In this document: one piece after another, positions 41,383 through 53,467 of the stretch
How positions within the stretch are numbered: the stretch's first letter is position 1
Layout of the letters: every line of letters starts with the position of its first letter
Assembly: GCA_963585895.1 (NCBI GenBank)
Contig: OY757921.1
Span: forward strand, 82,984,439 to 83,048,438
Direction of reading: 5' to 3'
Length of the DNA: 64,000 nucleotides
Source of the DNA: Sepioteuthis lessoniana
Lineage: Eukaryota > Mollusca > Cephalopoda > Myopsida > Loliginidae
The notes under the pieces: model-generated
Databases searched by the model: none
Seen by the model: the letters and a program-made list of their open reading frames with translations, nothing else
What the model was told of the DNA's origin: nothing
Translations under genes and position numbers: made by a program

Positions 41383-41566
41383 AGGCATGAATCCCTCTGT
41401 TTTCACCCAAGCAATGAGTAAATAGTTGGGCAGATTGAGTGTTTTAACCTTGGTTAGGCAACCAGTTTAGGAGAAGGAAAACTCTGAATTAAAGCCAGCT
41501 TTACTGGACTTGAAAATTGACTTTGTGCCACATCCTGTCCGTGGTGGAGGTTTCAGATAAATATAT
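41383..41566 (+). mobile_element. SINE-1, old 3' part
   Basis: 'aaaggcatgaatccctctg', 'gagtaaatagttgggcagat', 'ttaggagaaggaaaactctg' and 'gaaaattgactttgtgccac'. It differs from the young copies in the same way as 53468-53672, suggesting an older subfamily. Confidence 0.68.
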
Positions 41567-41859
41567 ACTTACTCAGTTCCAAAATTCATGCAATGCCAAT
41601 CTTTCTTGATGTTTGAGAAATAACAGCAGTCAACCAAGGAAGATGGTTGCAGAACATTCCATACAGATACAAAGACTTTATTAATCATGAATAAGTGTGT
41701 AAAAGAATTAAGATACTGGCTCGTTTGAAGAACTCCAAACAACTGTCAAGCACTGAAACCTCAAGTAATAGAAGATACAAAGCTTGATTATTTGATTTTA
41801 CTTCATCTTACAGGAAGCTGTTCCAGAAAGCAAGAGCAAGTTAAGAAAAAATTTGGTTA

Positions 41860-42645
41860 TGGTTAGTTGGGTTTTATGGCATATCAAACCTTGTAGGTTA
41901 TTTAATGTCAAATCCTGTTTATACACATATATTATATATATATTATTTGTATATGAATAGTTTGAAGCTAACATTTTAAACAAGCCAGAGCTCATTTGTT
42001 TGCACACAGTTAAATGGTTTTAAGAATTACTATCTAACACTAATAATTCTATTTAACATCACTCATTCATCTGCACACAGTTAAATGGTTTCAAGTATTG
42101 TTGTATAAGTAAAGTAAAGTTGATGACCATATTTGAGGGTGACCAGAAAGCTCCCTTTTCAATAGCTACTACACTGAGTTGCAGAGGATGGTGCAACTCC
42201 TTTCCCTGGATTGCTCCACTTTACCCTTAATATATACCTTATAATACTGAGTGTTAAGCAAGAAGGTATCAAGTACCGTTTTTTGAGTCTTTGGTATGAT
42301 GACCTGGGATTGAACTCCACTCTCCCAGGCCATTGGCAAACAGTCTACCCAATCGGCCAATGGGAACAATTCAAAGTAACATTAGTCATTTGTTTGCACA
42401 CAGTTAGATGGTTAAGCAGTTCTATTTTACCCATAGATGAGACCCAAAGAAGTACTACCACTCCAGGTCAGTGTGGACCTGGGAGTAATAGCAATGAAAA
42501 GGTACTTAACATTCCCCAAAGGTCCAGTACTGAAGCTTCAATATCAAATATAGTTGAATGTCCAATCTGAGACACTCGTTTGGGGGGAGTTTTACTTGAC
42601 TGTAGAGATGCTGTTGGTATATTCTACAGTCTCAGCTGACTGGGC
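41860..42645 (+). repeat. Rep-B copy interrupted by SINE-3
   Basis: The first part (41860-42106) runs from 'ggttttatggcatatcaaa' into internal units. After the SINE-3 it resumes at 42363 with 'acaattcaaagtaacattag' and the conserved block ending 'attctacagtctcagctgac'. Confidence 0.83.
42107..42362 (-). mobile_element. SINE-3 copy
   Basis: Reverse: 'aagctcccttttcaatagct', 'ggattgctccactttaccc', 'gagtgttaagcaagaagg', reversed box B 'gggattgaactcc' and reversed box A-like 'ctacccaatcggcca'. Confidence 0.85.
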
Positions 42646-43290
42646 TTTAAGAAAAAGTGTGGAGAAGGAATAAACCAATACTTTGGCTTATTCCTGACAT
42701 TAAACGGATCTTTTGCCACATTTTGGCATCATGGAGAATCAAATCATTGTGTTTTTGCTTAGTGTCTTTTTCTACCTTGTCCATTGTTTTAAGAAAACAA
42801 GTCCAATGTCTTGGTTTATGGTTGAATTGTGATTCCAATCTTTCTTTTCTTTTTTCCTTCCCTGTTGGTTGTGTCATCCACCATTTATAATGAATGGGAT
42901 GATTCCATATACACCAAACAGAGGTGTCAAATAGATTTGTTAGGATTTAGTCCTTCTAATATAAATTAATACACCCAACCGCTTTGGTGTATTATAAAGA
43001 GTGGTAGAGAATAGACACATTGAAAATATCTGACGAAGCACTCCCTTAACTTTACTGAGTTAAAAGACTCACAGTCTCTGCCTCTTAAATAAGTACACCA
43101 CCAATATTTTTTTTATAAAATTTTCTTCTAAACCAAAATTAGACCTGAATGAATACGTACTGTCAGAATGGAAAAAAAGACATTCTAGTAACGGAACATC
43201 TCAACCGAATCTATGATACAGGCCCCAACTCAACTACATGTCGATTTTCATAAAGTAGTATTCATAGAAAATATATGAAACCTGCTCTTC
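42646..43290. other. Unassigned sequence
   Basis: Overlapping frames near 42650-42890 on both strands were checked. No known motif, no family match. Confidence 0.4.
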
Positions 43291-43295
43291 TGTGC

Positions 43296-43366
43296 AGTGT
43301 AGTAGCTATTAATAAAAAGGGAGCGTTTGAGTCACCCTTGACTATAGTCAGCCAACTTATTTATTC
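43296..43366 (+). mobile_element. SINE-3, 3' end only
   Basis: 'tgtgcagtgtagtagctatt' and 'gggagcgtttgagtcaccct' are the last part of SINE-3. Confidence 0.7.
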
Positions 43367-43419
43367 ATATTTTCTGTTTGGTTTATTTTCTTTGTTTAAT
43401 GGTCTATCAACCTTTCCTT

Positions 43420-43930
43420 GCCATTGCTCCCAGGTCCACTCTGGCCTGGAGTGGTAGCACCTGATAGGGCCCTATCTATGGGTTAGATAGAACTAATTGC
43501 ATACTTATGCTAAACTGAAATATTTGAATTAGAACTGTTTGATACTGAATAGCTTGAAATGGAAATGCTTTTGAAAATTAAACTGTGTACTTACATTTAA
43601 ACTGCATGCTCATGCTAAACCGATTTTTTTGAAATAGAACTGTTTTTGACATTGAAAGTGTAATTACACTAAACTGAATTGTCTAATATAGAACTGTTTT
43701 GACATTTAACTGTAAACAAAATCTGTACTTATACTAAACTGAATTGTTTGGATTAGAACTATTTGAATAAACTGAATAGTTTGAAATAGAAATGTTTTTG
43801 ACAATTAAGCTGTGTACTCATTCTAAACTAAATTGTTTGAAATAGAACAGATTATTTGTATAAAATGGATTTGGTTTTAAATAACCTACAAAGGTTGATA
43901 TGCCATAAAACTCAAACAACTAACTAACCA
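43420..43930 (-). repeat. Rep-B copy
   Basis: Begins part-way through the conserved block ('ttgccattgctcccaggtcc'), then 'agggccctatctatgggtta', seven internal units and tail 'gttgatatgccataaaac'. It is closely similar to 28.7-29.2 kb, sharing 'gatagaactaattgcatac'. Confidence 0.84.
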
Positions 43931-45509
43931 ATACAAATAATCTTGAAAAAGAACTATTTAACCCCAAGATGGGGCCCTAAGAGGTACTATCACTCCACTA
44001 CTCTTAAGTCTTATACCTGAATGATATGATAATTGTTGAAACAATTCATCCTTGTGCTGGACCAAGGTTGCTTTAACATATACTCACTTAATCAAACTAT
44101 TCCTGGAAAGATATCTTCCATAATTTTAGGAAGAGTCATTATAATTCTAGGAGTTGTTTGAGCTATGGAAGGAGTTCAGTAGTCTGAATAACACTTGGAA
44201 ATTCCTGGGAAATACAACAGTGAGTCAGAAGTTTTCCAATATTTTTGCAAAATCAGGGATAATTTAGCAGCTTTGGATACTTTTACCAAAGTCCTGAAGG
44301 TGACAAACTGTACTAGAGAATAAGATGCCAAACTCAGGTGCTACTTGGCAGATTTACCTACATGGTTTATAGCATGGCCACATAATCCAAGCTTTAAGGC
44401 CAACTTGACCTTGCTGGATTGCCAAGGTTCTTGCCACCCAAGCAAATTTCTTCAACCATCTGGTTACTGTACTGTGATCAACTGCAATTTAACCTTTTGC
44501 ACAACAAATATTTTTGGTTACTTCCACAGTGTTTTTTTTGTATATAGGGATAAACAGACAACAACTCTTATGTAAAAAAAATATAATCTGCTTCTTTTCT
44601 TATTTTTCTTTATTACAAAATGTACAAAACTGTTGAGGGAAGGAGAGAGTTAGGAATAGCTAAGACATACACATAGACGGAGATATGGAATCTTCAATGA
44701 ACCACTTCTTCATCATTCATCTTTCATGAGACTGGTGCAGAGCCAACTCAAAACATCTAATAATCTCAGCTTCTATATGTTTTTCAACTATATGGCCTTT
44801 GCAAGGCACCTCTTCTTCTTTCTTCTTATATCATATCCACTTTCGACTTTAGCGAGCCTGTTTCTTCACACTTCTCTGCATTATCTTGAGGCATTTAATC
44901 ATCTTAGCTTCCATATGTTTTTCAACTTCAGAGGCTTTGCAAGGCACTTCTTCTTTTTGGGATCATTCCCACTTTCAAATTTAACAAGTCTTGTACAGTT
45001 CAGACCTTTTTCTGCCTTTTAACTCTTGGCCCTCTGGCACAAGGCCAATGCTCAGAGCTGCATGACATCAAGTAACAGTATTTGTTGCAAGCTCCACTAA
45101 ATGGGCGAGTGTGGTGCAAGGCCTTTATTAAGGTGGGTGACATCTAGTAACTCTTCAACCAGTCTCCTTTGTTCTCATTCAGTCGAAAATCTTCAGTTAT
45201 CATAAAATTTTCTGGACACCCACATAATCCTTGTGGCTACACTTCCCTACACTCCAGCATGCCAACCACATAATTCATTTGGCATTTCCGCTGGGTTCTG
45301 TTTACCTTAAGGCACTGGTGCATATCTTGTTTTGATACCCATGTAACTCACACAGCCTTTCAAAAGGAAGTATCCAACATTATGGCTCAGTTCAAATAAC
45401 ACTCAGAGTGAAGCAATGCACATGACTTGAACTATTTTGGTCATGTTATGTAAGCACAGCAAACTAATATGTACCAAAATATTGCCAAACTTTTGACTCA
45501 CTCTCAAAG
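43931..45509. other. Unassigned 1.6 kb, with a diverged tandem duplication
   Basis: Two copies of a roughly 139-bp unit ('cagcttctatatgtttttca' at about 44767 and 'tagcttccatatgtttttca' at about 44906, each followed by 'ctttgcaaggcac') lie in 44740-45010. The rest shows no family match. The region 45010-45500 is richer in GC and could be an old transposon, but I recognise no motif. Confidence 0.4.
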
Positions 45510-45705
45510 TGTTATGGTGATATACCCCATGATGCCACTGCATGGACTCTCCCCTACGCTATAAACAGTGACTGACTTGATAAACGAGTCAAGTGAGTCT
45601 AGTCATTTACCGGTAACCGTTACTGTCTGTATTTCCATAAATATATACAGTTGTAACCTTACATCTCTTTGTGTTATTCATTTCTGTTCCTTCAAGACCA
45701 CAACA
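45510..45705 (+). mobile_element. Solo LTR with 5-bp target duplication
   Basis: A 196-bp unit starting TGTTATGGTGATA and ending CCACAACA, flanked by 'caaag' at 45505-45509 and 45706-45710. A TATA-like 'ctataaacag' lies near 45559. The start resembles the LTR at 9412, so the two are probably related LTR retrotransposon families. Confidence 0.8.
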
Positions 45706-45880
45706 CAAAGACGATACCAAAATTCTGAAAACTTCCTGAAATAACATTTCTTTTCTTCATCACTATCCAAGATAGATATAATTCACTATTAATTCAAGAA
45801 TGGTAACATTAACACAAATTCTTATCACCACTTCTTATCTTTTCTTCCTTCATTTTTCAACATTTTTCAACATTTTCTCT

Positions 45881-46172
45881 CTTATTTTAAGCTCTGATAT
45901 CTCCTGTTTTCAAGAACCTTCCTTTACTGCAAATTATGGACCCAAGGTTAACCTTACATGCTGCAGGATCTAATCGGAAATATTATAAGTGGGGCTCAAA
46001 ATTCAAAGGAATGATTTATAGAATCTTATTTTAAGCTCTGATATCTCCTGTTTTCAAGAACCTTCCTTTACTGCAAATTATGGACCCAAGGTTAACCTTA
46101 CATGCTGCAGGATCTAATCGGAAATATTATTTGTGGGGCTCAAAATTCAAAGGAATGATTTATAGAATCTTA
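45881..46172 (+). repeat. 144-bp tandem duplication
   Basis: The unit from 'cttattttaagctctgatat' to 'gaatgatttatagaat' occurs twice, start to start 144 bp, with almost no differences ('ataagtggggctc' versus 'atttgtggggctc'). A recent local duplication. Confidence 0.93.
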
Positions 46173-46387
46173 TTTTCTTCCAATGACTATATCTTCTAAA
46201 GGCATAGTATGCGTCTTTAGTGATGCTCTATGACTGGGTTCCTCAAAGGTTTCAAGTCTTCCAATATCAGTCCCCTTCATTCAGCTGACTTTGTCACTGA
46301 TGATGACCTGCATCCCAGAAGCAGCAAAATACAATAACCCATCCATGGTGAAAGCTGGAGATAAATGAAGGGCAGACAATAGGAGTA

Positions 46388-46600
46388 TATATAGTGTTCA
46401 CCAATGGCCCTGGAGACCAGGGTAAATATCTCAGGTCAAGTCATACCAAAGACTCAATAAATGGTACTTGATGCCTCCTTGCTTAACACAGCATTATAAG
46501 GTACATATCAAGGGTAAAGTGGAGAAATCCAGGGAAAAGAGCCGTGCCCTCCTTTACACCTTGGTATAGTAGCTATTGAAAAGGGAGCCTTTGGGTCACT
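46388..46600 (+). mobile_element. SINE-3, head decayed
   Basis: 'ttcaccaatggccctggaga', 'tggtacttgatgcctccttg', 'taacacagcattataaggta' and 'gtagctattgaaaagggagc'. The box B region has changed to 'taaatatctcaggtc'. Confidence 0.82.
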
Positions 46601-47264
46601 TGTTTGCATATTTTTTTCAAAATTACTTATATATGTTTATTACACATATTTATTTAGTGTTAGTATATCACAGATGTACTAATGCTGATATTGGTTATTG
46701 ATAGACAGGGACTCAGCAAAATATTTTCTCTACCTTCATGTTTCCTAATTGGGGCATTGGTGCAAAGGCTTACAATAAATATATAACTCTGGAGTCAAGG
46801 CACCATTAATATGATGGAAGCTTTGAGTGACAGTCATGTGTCATTCCCTTTTCAGTGTGTGTGAATTGAAGGAAACGAAATAGATTTCATAGAGAGATGC
46901 TCATTGGGTAGGAGATGTCATGCATTAAGAAAGACAAGGTCTGAGATTTAAATTCTAAAATTTAGTCAGGATCCATACTTAAAGTGAAGCATTAGTATCA
47001 GGCAGGTATAGTATTTAGATTTACCCTCTGGGACTATTGTGAATTTCTTCTCTCTCTCTCACTCTATCTCACTCTTTCTTAAGTGATAGTGAAGACTTTA
47101 CCTATAAACAAAATAGTCAACTTTTAATCTATACCAAAATGTAAAATATAAAAACATGTTCGTCAACTTCTTTCTATCACCTAAACATAAAAATAACAAT
47201 TAGTTTTTGAGTTCTGTCGGGGATCAAGGAACAACTTATCAGTCAGGTGAAAATATTAGAGTAT
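46601..47264. other. Unassigned sequence
   Basis: Contains a short CT-rich run near 47050. No repeat family or gene recognised. Confidence 0.4.
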
Positions 47265-47785
47265 ATCAATCCCAGGTGGAGGTGCCTGTGGTGTAATCGT
47301 TATCGTCGTAGGAAATGGACACGGCGACTTGAGTTCAAATTCTGGACGAGGCTGATTGCATTTCACATAGCCCTTGGGAAAGGTATGAATCCAATTATTC
47401 TCCCTCCATCTATGGGTAAATAGTAGGACAGACTAGGTTCTTCAGCCTTGGTGAGGCAACTAGTCTAGGAGAAGGAAAACTCTGAATTCAAACCTGTTAA
47501 ACTCCACTTAAAAATTTGACCTTGTGTCATATCCTGCTCGAGCGGAGGGGTTGGGTAAATAGGATCAATCCCAGGTGGAGTCATACCATAGACTCAAAAA
47601 ATGGTACTTGATGCCGCCTTGTTTAACACTCAGCATTATAAGGTGAGGATCAAAGGTAAAGTGGAGCAATCCTGGAAATGGAGTAGCACCCTACCCTACA
47701 CCTCAGTGTAGTAGCTATTGAAAAGGGAGCCTTTGAGTCACCCTTAACTAAGGGTGCCAACTATACATTTTTACTTACTTTAGCA
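47265..47785 (+). mobile_element. SINE-3, 5'-truncated, split by SINE-1
   Basis: Starts in box B ('atcaatcccaggtgga', 47265-47280) and continues at 47580 with 'gtcataccatagactc', 'ggtacttgatgccgcc' and 'gtagctattgaaaaggg'. Confidence 0.85.
47281..47563 (+). mobile_element. SINE-1 inserted in SINE-3
   Basis: Full-length SINE-1 with a small deletion (the 'cactaata' before 'cccttggg' is missing). The 16-bp 'atcaatcccaggtgga' at 47265-47280 and 47564-47579 is a perfect target-site duplication. Confidence 0.94.
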
Positions 47786-47809
47786 TGGAGTCTTAGGTGT
47801 GGAAAGTAC

Positions 47810-48596
47810 TTGGTTTGGTTTGTTGGGTTTTATGGCATATCAACCTTTGTAGGTTATTTAACGCCAAATCCATTTTTATGTGAATAACCAGTTCCATTTC
47901 AAACAATTCAGTTTAACATGAGTATACAGTTTAATTGTCAAAAACATTTCTATTTCAAACTATTCAAGCAGTTATATGTAACAATTCACTTGAGTGAAAG
48001 TACAGTTTCAATGACAAAAACAGTTCAATTTCAAATAATTCAGTTCAGCATAAGCACACAATATAAATGTAAGTACAGTTTGATTGTGAAAAACATTTCT
48101 TTTTCAAGCTATTTAGTTCTAATTCAGCTAATTCAGTTTAGTATAAGTACAGATTTTGTTTACACAGTTACATGTCAAAACAGTTCCACGTTAAACAATT
48201 CAGTTTAGTGTAAATACAGTTTCAATGTCAAAAAACAGTTCTATTTCAACTAATTCAGTTTAGCATAAGCATGCATTTTAAATGTAAGTATGGTTTAATT
48301 GTCAAAAACATTTCTATTTCAAGCTATTCAGTTTAATCAAACAATTCAGTTTAGCATATGTATGCTGTTAGTTCTATTTAACCCATAGATAGGGCCCTAT
48401 CAGGTGCTAACACACTGGGCCGGAGTGGACCTGGGAGCAATGGCAATGAAGGAGGGCTCTGTATTCACCAAAGCCCTAGCATTATTGGGACCTCATCATC
48501 AGACTGTTTAGTGTCATATCCAGGACCCTCATTGGTTTTTTTACTCCTCTGCAGAGATGCAGTCAGTGTATTCTACAGCCCCAACCAACTGGGCAG
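47810..48596 (+). repeat. Rep-B copy, complete and long
   Basis: Starts 'ttggtttgttgggttttatg', has about nine internal units and ends with the conserved block and 'attctacagccccaaccaac'. Confidence 0.87.
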
Positions 48597-48785
48597 GAAA
48601 GTACTTGGGTTTGATAGGTTTAAAGCTCTGGATAGCTTGTATCAAATATAGTGGAAAAAGTAATAAAAAAAAAAATCAATCAAAGAAGAGAAAAAGATGA
48701 TTATAAGAGTTAAAAACAAGAAATTATCATTGCTTGCAATGAATGGCAATAGATCTCATGAAAGAAAATAGTTTCACATTAAACA

Positions 48786-49525
48786 AAAGCAAGATGCAGA
48801 CGATATCCAACAGATAGTATTGTTGATGCAGACTATGCAGATGATCTTGTCAATACACCAGCTTAAGCTGAATCTTTGTGGCATAGCATGGAGCAGGCAG
48901 TAAGAGGCATTGGTATGTATGTGAACTCAGAGAAAAAAAGAGTTTAAGTGTTTTAATTAAGATGGTGCCATCTCCTCATTAAATGGCAAACCTTTGAAAT
49001 TAGTAGATCCGTTCATATCCCTTGGTAGCAATATTTCATCAACTGAAAGTGATGTCAACATACACGCAGGTAATGTATGGACTGCTATTGATGAGTTATC
49101 AACCATATGGAAATTTAATCTTTCTGACAAATAAAACAGAAATTCTTCCCAGGTGTAGATGTGTCAGTACAACAGTATAGGTGCACCACTTAGACTTTAA
49201 TGAAAATCCTGAAGACAAAATTCTACATGCTGTTTTAAACAAATCCTCAAAGCAATAGTCTAAAATGCACCAGTTGCATGGTCACTTACCTCCAATCTCA
49301 CAAACCATCCAAGTAAGATGAGCAAAACATGCTGGGCATTTCTGGAGAGACACCTACACATGGACACACCAGTGTTTTCTAACCACCAAAAATTTACATT
49401 CATTAGCTCCGTGTATACACTGGGTACCATCTAGAGGACTTACTAAGAGTGATGACTTATAAGGATGGATGGCAAGAGAAAGTGAAAGTCAAAGGAAATC
49501 ATGGTGTTGCATGTCTCAATGATTC
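48786..49525 (+). mobile_element. Old RTE-like LINE fragment with YADD motif
   Basis: Plus strand reads IVDADYADDLVNTPA, the catalytic YADD box, then MYVNSEKKR, YLG-like 'cccttggtagcaa', and C-terminal blocks ('catggtcacttacctcc', 'ctcacaaaccatccaagtaa', 'gagtgatgac...tggatggcaag'). Stops and frameshifts are many. It is longer than the other old copies because it reaches upstream of the YADD box. Confidence 0.78.
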
Positions 49526-50218
49526 ATTTAATCCAATATTTTCTTCTTTTTTTTTCTTTTTAAACATGTGTCTATACAGCTATTTGCTCCAAGTGATAAT
49601 GGCAATATATTCACTGGAAACAAATATCTTAAATGTTATACAAATCAAAAACATATGCTAACTGCAGAACGTTCACCCAACTTAGGAATAATTTAATACT
49701 TTATATTTAGAGACAATATGTCACATCTTATAAGCTAACAAAGTTCAACAACATAACAAACCGGCAATGCCTCTTTTCCATTTTATGTTCAGCTCGCTAA
49801 ACAGAGGAGTTAAAAAAAAAGTTCATCTTCTGCCATTTTGTTAAAAACCTCTCAGTGCTGTTTTTTCAACAATTTTTGCATTAGCTTAGTTTATTTATAT
49901 CATGATTTTCTGTCTCACACCCACAATTTCCCTCAGGTTTTAGCAATTTTTATTTTTTATTTCCCGAGTATTTCTTTTTTCTTTTTTTTTTTTTTTAACA
50001 AAGCAGATGTTTTCTCAACTTCTAAGCCATAAAATTCAATTAGTGATGTGCATAAGTAGATAAAAAGAAAGACAAAAAGTAAACAGGTAAACACAAAGAA
50101 CAAGTAGTACACCTGTCAGTGGCTGTGACTGTCTTTGACTGTGTTAAAGGCTGGTTGCCTGTCATTGGTGCTAAGTAGGTACAACATCCCAAATCTTGAC
50201 AGCATGTTTTTCAAATAT
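49526..50218. other. Unassigned AT-rich sequence
   Basis: T-rich runs at 49545-49560 and 49970-49997. No family match. Confidence 0.4.
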
Positions 50219-51480
50219 AAAATAAGAAAAAGGAGTAAAAAAGAAAAAGTAGTTTTGAAACATTTACATTAGTCAGGTATTGATTGTTTTGTTTTGGTGT
50301 AATTTTTACATTTATTTTCATTATTTTAATGGAGAGAGAGTGGCAGAAGAAGAAGTAGAAAAGGAGAAGAAATATAAGTGAAAGAGTGTAAAAACTGAAT
50401 GAAAAAATAAAATAAAATAAAGAATGTATAAAAGTAGGAAAAAGAGAAGAGAGAAATAAAGGGAAAGAATTAAGAAAAAAAATAAAAAAGAAAGGACAAA
50501 AAAGAAAAAGAAAGAAAATCTTAAAGAATGAGCAAAATGGTGGAAAAGAGAAAGCTAATAATGATGAATGAAAAAGTAAATCTAATGAAAGAGAGGCAGG
50601 ATAAAACTGAAACAACAAAATAAAATCAATAAGAAAATGGTGGAAAAAAGTTTTTAAAAATGATTGAATAAAAAAACTCAATAAAAGGAAAAAGAATTTT
50701 TAAAATTAATGACTGAATGAAAGATGATAAAGAAAAGGTAACAAAATTTAAAAAGTGACTGAATGAAAGAAACTGAAGAGAAGAAAAAATGAAGAAAAAA
50801 TGACTGAATGAAAGATAATAGAGCAAAGGTAACAAAATTTTAAAAGTATCTGAATGAAAGAAACTAAAGAAAAGGGAAAAGAATGAAGAAAAAAATGACT
50901 GAATGAAAGAAGATATAGAAAAGGTAACCAAATTTAAAAAGTGACTAAATGAACGAAACTAAAGAAAATTGAAAAAATGAAGAAAAAAATGATTGAATAA
51001 AAGATAATGAAAAGGAAAAAAAAATGACAATGACAGAAACTAAGGCAAAGGGAAAAAATTTAAAAAAAAATGACTGAATGAAAGAAGATAAAGAAATGAT
51101 AAAATATAAAGAAAAAGCAACAAAAAAAAAGCAAGGAAGCAAAGAAAAGTGAATGAAAAAGGAAAGGGAGGAGGGAAAACAATTGAAAGAGAAAGATAAA
51201 GAAGATTAAATTAGAATAAATGAATAAAGAAAGGAAACTGGATTGAATGAAAAAAAGGAGAGAAAGAGAAAACAAAATAAAAAAAATTGTATTCAATGCT
51301 GAGAATTGTGGGAAAACTGGAAGGAGTAAAAAAAATCATATGAAGAAAACAATAAACAGAAATAATGATTAAAATGTGAAAAAAAAAAAGTAAAATAGAT
51401 GTGAAAAAGCAAAGAGAAAAACCCCAAATAGAAGTTTACATAACAAAGTAAAATTACAAGAAAAATTGTCAAAAAGAACT
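50219..51480 (+). repeat. Polypurine tract with about 93-bp internal periodicity
   Basis: About 1.2 kb in which the plus strand is mostly A and G ('gaatgaaagaaactaaagaa' type units). 'aaaggtaac.aaattt' recurs at about 50735, 50826 and 50921, spacing 91-95 bp, with 'tgactgaatgaaag' between. The F/L/S-rich minus-strand open frames (up to 156 codons) are composition artefacts, not genes. Confidence 0.92.
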
Positions 51481-51582
51481 GCTGAAAAGTTCTTGTCTAG
51501 ACCAAGAAAAGAATAACTTCCATCTTCCATATATTGATTCTCTCATTCAACACACAAGACATCCTTTCTTAAATTTCTTTAA

Positions 51583-51586
<4 letters not shown>

Positions 51587-51616
<30 letters not shown>
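51587..51616. repeat. (TA)n microsatellite
   Basis: A TA run immediately outside the left arm of the second FB element. Another lies outside its right arm at 52110-52131. Confidence 0.9.
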
Positions 51617-51618
<2 letters not shown>

Positions 51619-51638
51619 TAAAGATGGTTGTTGTAGGT

Positions 51639-52107
51639 CCAAAATAAGATGGTCCACGGAGAGATTTGTATTTTTTGAATTTATTTATTTTGTTATTAAA
51701 TACGTGTTATATATATATGTATGTTTCCAGCTTGTTGCTTTCATCAGAGAACATGTGTGGCACAAAGCCTTTTGAATGGGGTACTCCATGAGACTTGAAC
51801 TCACTCCTGTTTCCAGTATGAATGATTATTGTCTGGTTGAATTTGTTTTTATAAGGGTTTTTGTACCCCCTTCTTGGCTTATGTTTACTTTGGTCTTCTT
51901 TACCCTTCTTTGATATTTGATATGTTTGTAGTTGTGTGTGTGTGCGTCTATGTGTGTGTGTTGGTTTTAGGTTTCACTAATGGTTTTTTTTTTATCATGG
52001 AAACATACATATATATAACATGTATGTCATACATATATATTACACATATGTAAGAACAAAAATAAATTCAAAAAATACAAATCTCTCTGTGGACCATCTT
52101 ATTTTAA

Positions 52108-52108
<1 letters not shown>
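51639..52108. mobile_element. Foldback element FB, copy 2
   Basis: The left arm 'ccaaaataagatggtccacg' to 'gctttcatcagagaacatg' pairs with the right arm 'acaaatctctctgtggacca' to 'tcttatttta'. It shares the arm sequence and the 'ggcacaaagcc...tgagacttgaactcac' stretch with copy 1 at 5888-6275. No coding potential. Confidence 0.78.
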
Positions 52109-52142
<34 letters not shown>

Positions 52143-52261
52143 TACACAATTATAATTTAAGTTTTTATACAAATATAATTCAAATTGATAATTATAAGTT
52201 TTTGAGATTTGAGTAATCTGCTGAATAAAAGATCAGAATTGAGAGCTATATTATTACCATT

Positions 52262-52505
52262 AGGGTAAACCAGCCCACTGATTTGCCAATGGCCCGGGAG
52301 ACCAGGGTTCAATCCCAGGTCGGATCATACCAAAGACTAAAAAAATGGTACTTGATGCCTCCCTGCTTAACACTCAGCATTAAAAGGTATGGATCAAGTG
52401 TAAAGTGGACCAATCTAGGGAAAGGAGTGGCACCCTCTCCTATACCTTGAAAAAGGAGCCTTTGAGTCGCCCTTGACTATGATCACCTACTTTACTTGCT
52501 TTTAT
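52262..52505 (+). mobile_element. SINE-3 copy
   Basis: Box B 'ggttcaatcccaggt' intact, box A decayed. Then 'ggtacttgatgcctccctgc', 'cactcagcattaaaaggta', 'ggagcctttgagtcgccctt' and end 'acctactttacttgctttta'. A short deletion removes the 'gtagctattg' block. Confidence 0.85.
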
Positions 52506-52567
52506 TTATGTTATAGAGTGCCTGGTTGAACCATGTGACTTAGAATTCCAGCTCTGTAATAGTCACA

Positions 52568-52858
52568 GAGGTACCCGTGGTGTAATGGTTATCGTCGTAG
52601 GAAATGTACACGGCAACACGAGTTCAAATCCTGGACGAGACCGATTGCATTTCACATAGCACTAATACCATTGGGAAAGGTATGAATCCAATTATTCTCC
52701 CTCCAGCTATGGGCAAATAGCAGGGCAGACTGGGTTATTCAGCCTTGGTGAGGCAACTAGTCTAGGAGAAGGAAAACTCTGAATTCAAACCTGCTAAACT
52801 CCGCTTAAAAATTGACCTTGTGTCATATCCTGCCCGAGCGGAGGGGTTGGTAAATATG
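52568..52858 (+). mobile_element. SINE-1, full length, with target-site duplication
   Basis: Nearly consensus copy with box A 'tggtgtaatggttatcgtcg' and box B 'gagttcaaatcctgg'. 'aatagtcaca' at 52558-52567 and 52859-52868 is the duplication. Confidence 0.94.
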
Positions 52859-53084
52859 AATAGTCACATGACTCAAAGTTACATTAAGTACAGATATTTA
52901 TTCAGCTGAATTCAACACACTTCAGAGGTTTGATACTGGTTCACCTGAAGATTGGCCACATGAAACTCAGAGTTGTGGGTTTTTCCCATGTTTTGTAAAT
53001 ATTCTTAACACCTATAATTTTATAGTTTCATGTAACTAATAATAATACTCTTTATTAAACAATTTTTGCTTCAGGTAACTCTTC

Positions 53085-53395
53085 TTAATACAAATAATTT
53101 GTACACAGTTAAAGGGTTTGATGTATTCCTACATAAAATTAATGATTCTATTTGATAATAATCATTTATTTGCATACAGTTATTTAGTTTCATTTATTCT
53201 TATTAAGTACAAATAATTTTTAAACAGATCTACTGGAGCCATAGATAAGACTTAAATGGGTACTACCCCTCCAGGTCAGAGTGGACCTGGGAATAATGGC
53301 CATGAAGGGGTGACTCCACACTTTCCAGAGTCGTAGAACTGGAGCCTCACCACCAAATGAAGTTTAGTGTCATACCTTGGACACCATGATATTTG
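53085..53395 (+). repeat. Rep-B fragment, old
   Basis: Internal units ('gtacacagttaaagggttt') and a conserved block with 'ccaggtcagagtggacctgg' and 'agtttagtgtcataccttgg'. The start is not recognisable. Confidence 0.6.
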
Positions 53396-53467
53396 AAACA
53401 GACAGTCAGTTGAAACCCAAGATTCTCACCCAGACATTCACCATATTCCTTTGACTGTCGCCTATAC

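Noticed and set aside
44726-45022. 98-codon frame with internal repeat (SFYMFFNYMAFARHLFF)
   Set aside because: The repeat comes from a diverged 139-bp tandem duplication and no homology or start context supports a gene.
50211-51296. Several 65-156 codon minus-strand frames rich in F, L and S, resembling membrane proteins
   Set aside because: They are the complement of the polypurine tract; composition alone gives the hydrophobic appearance.
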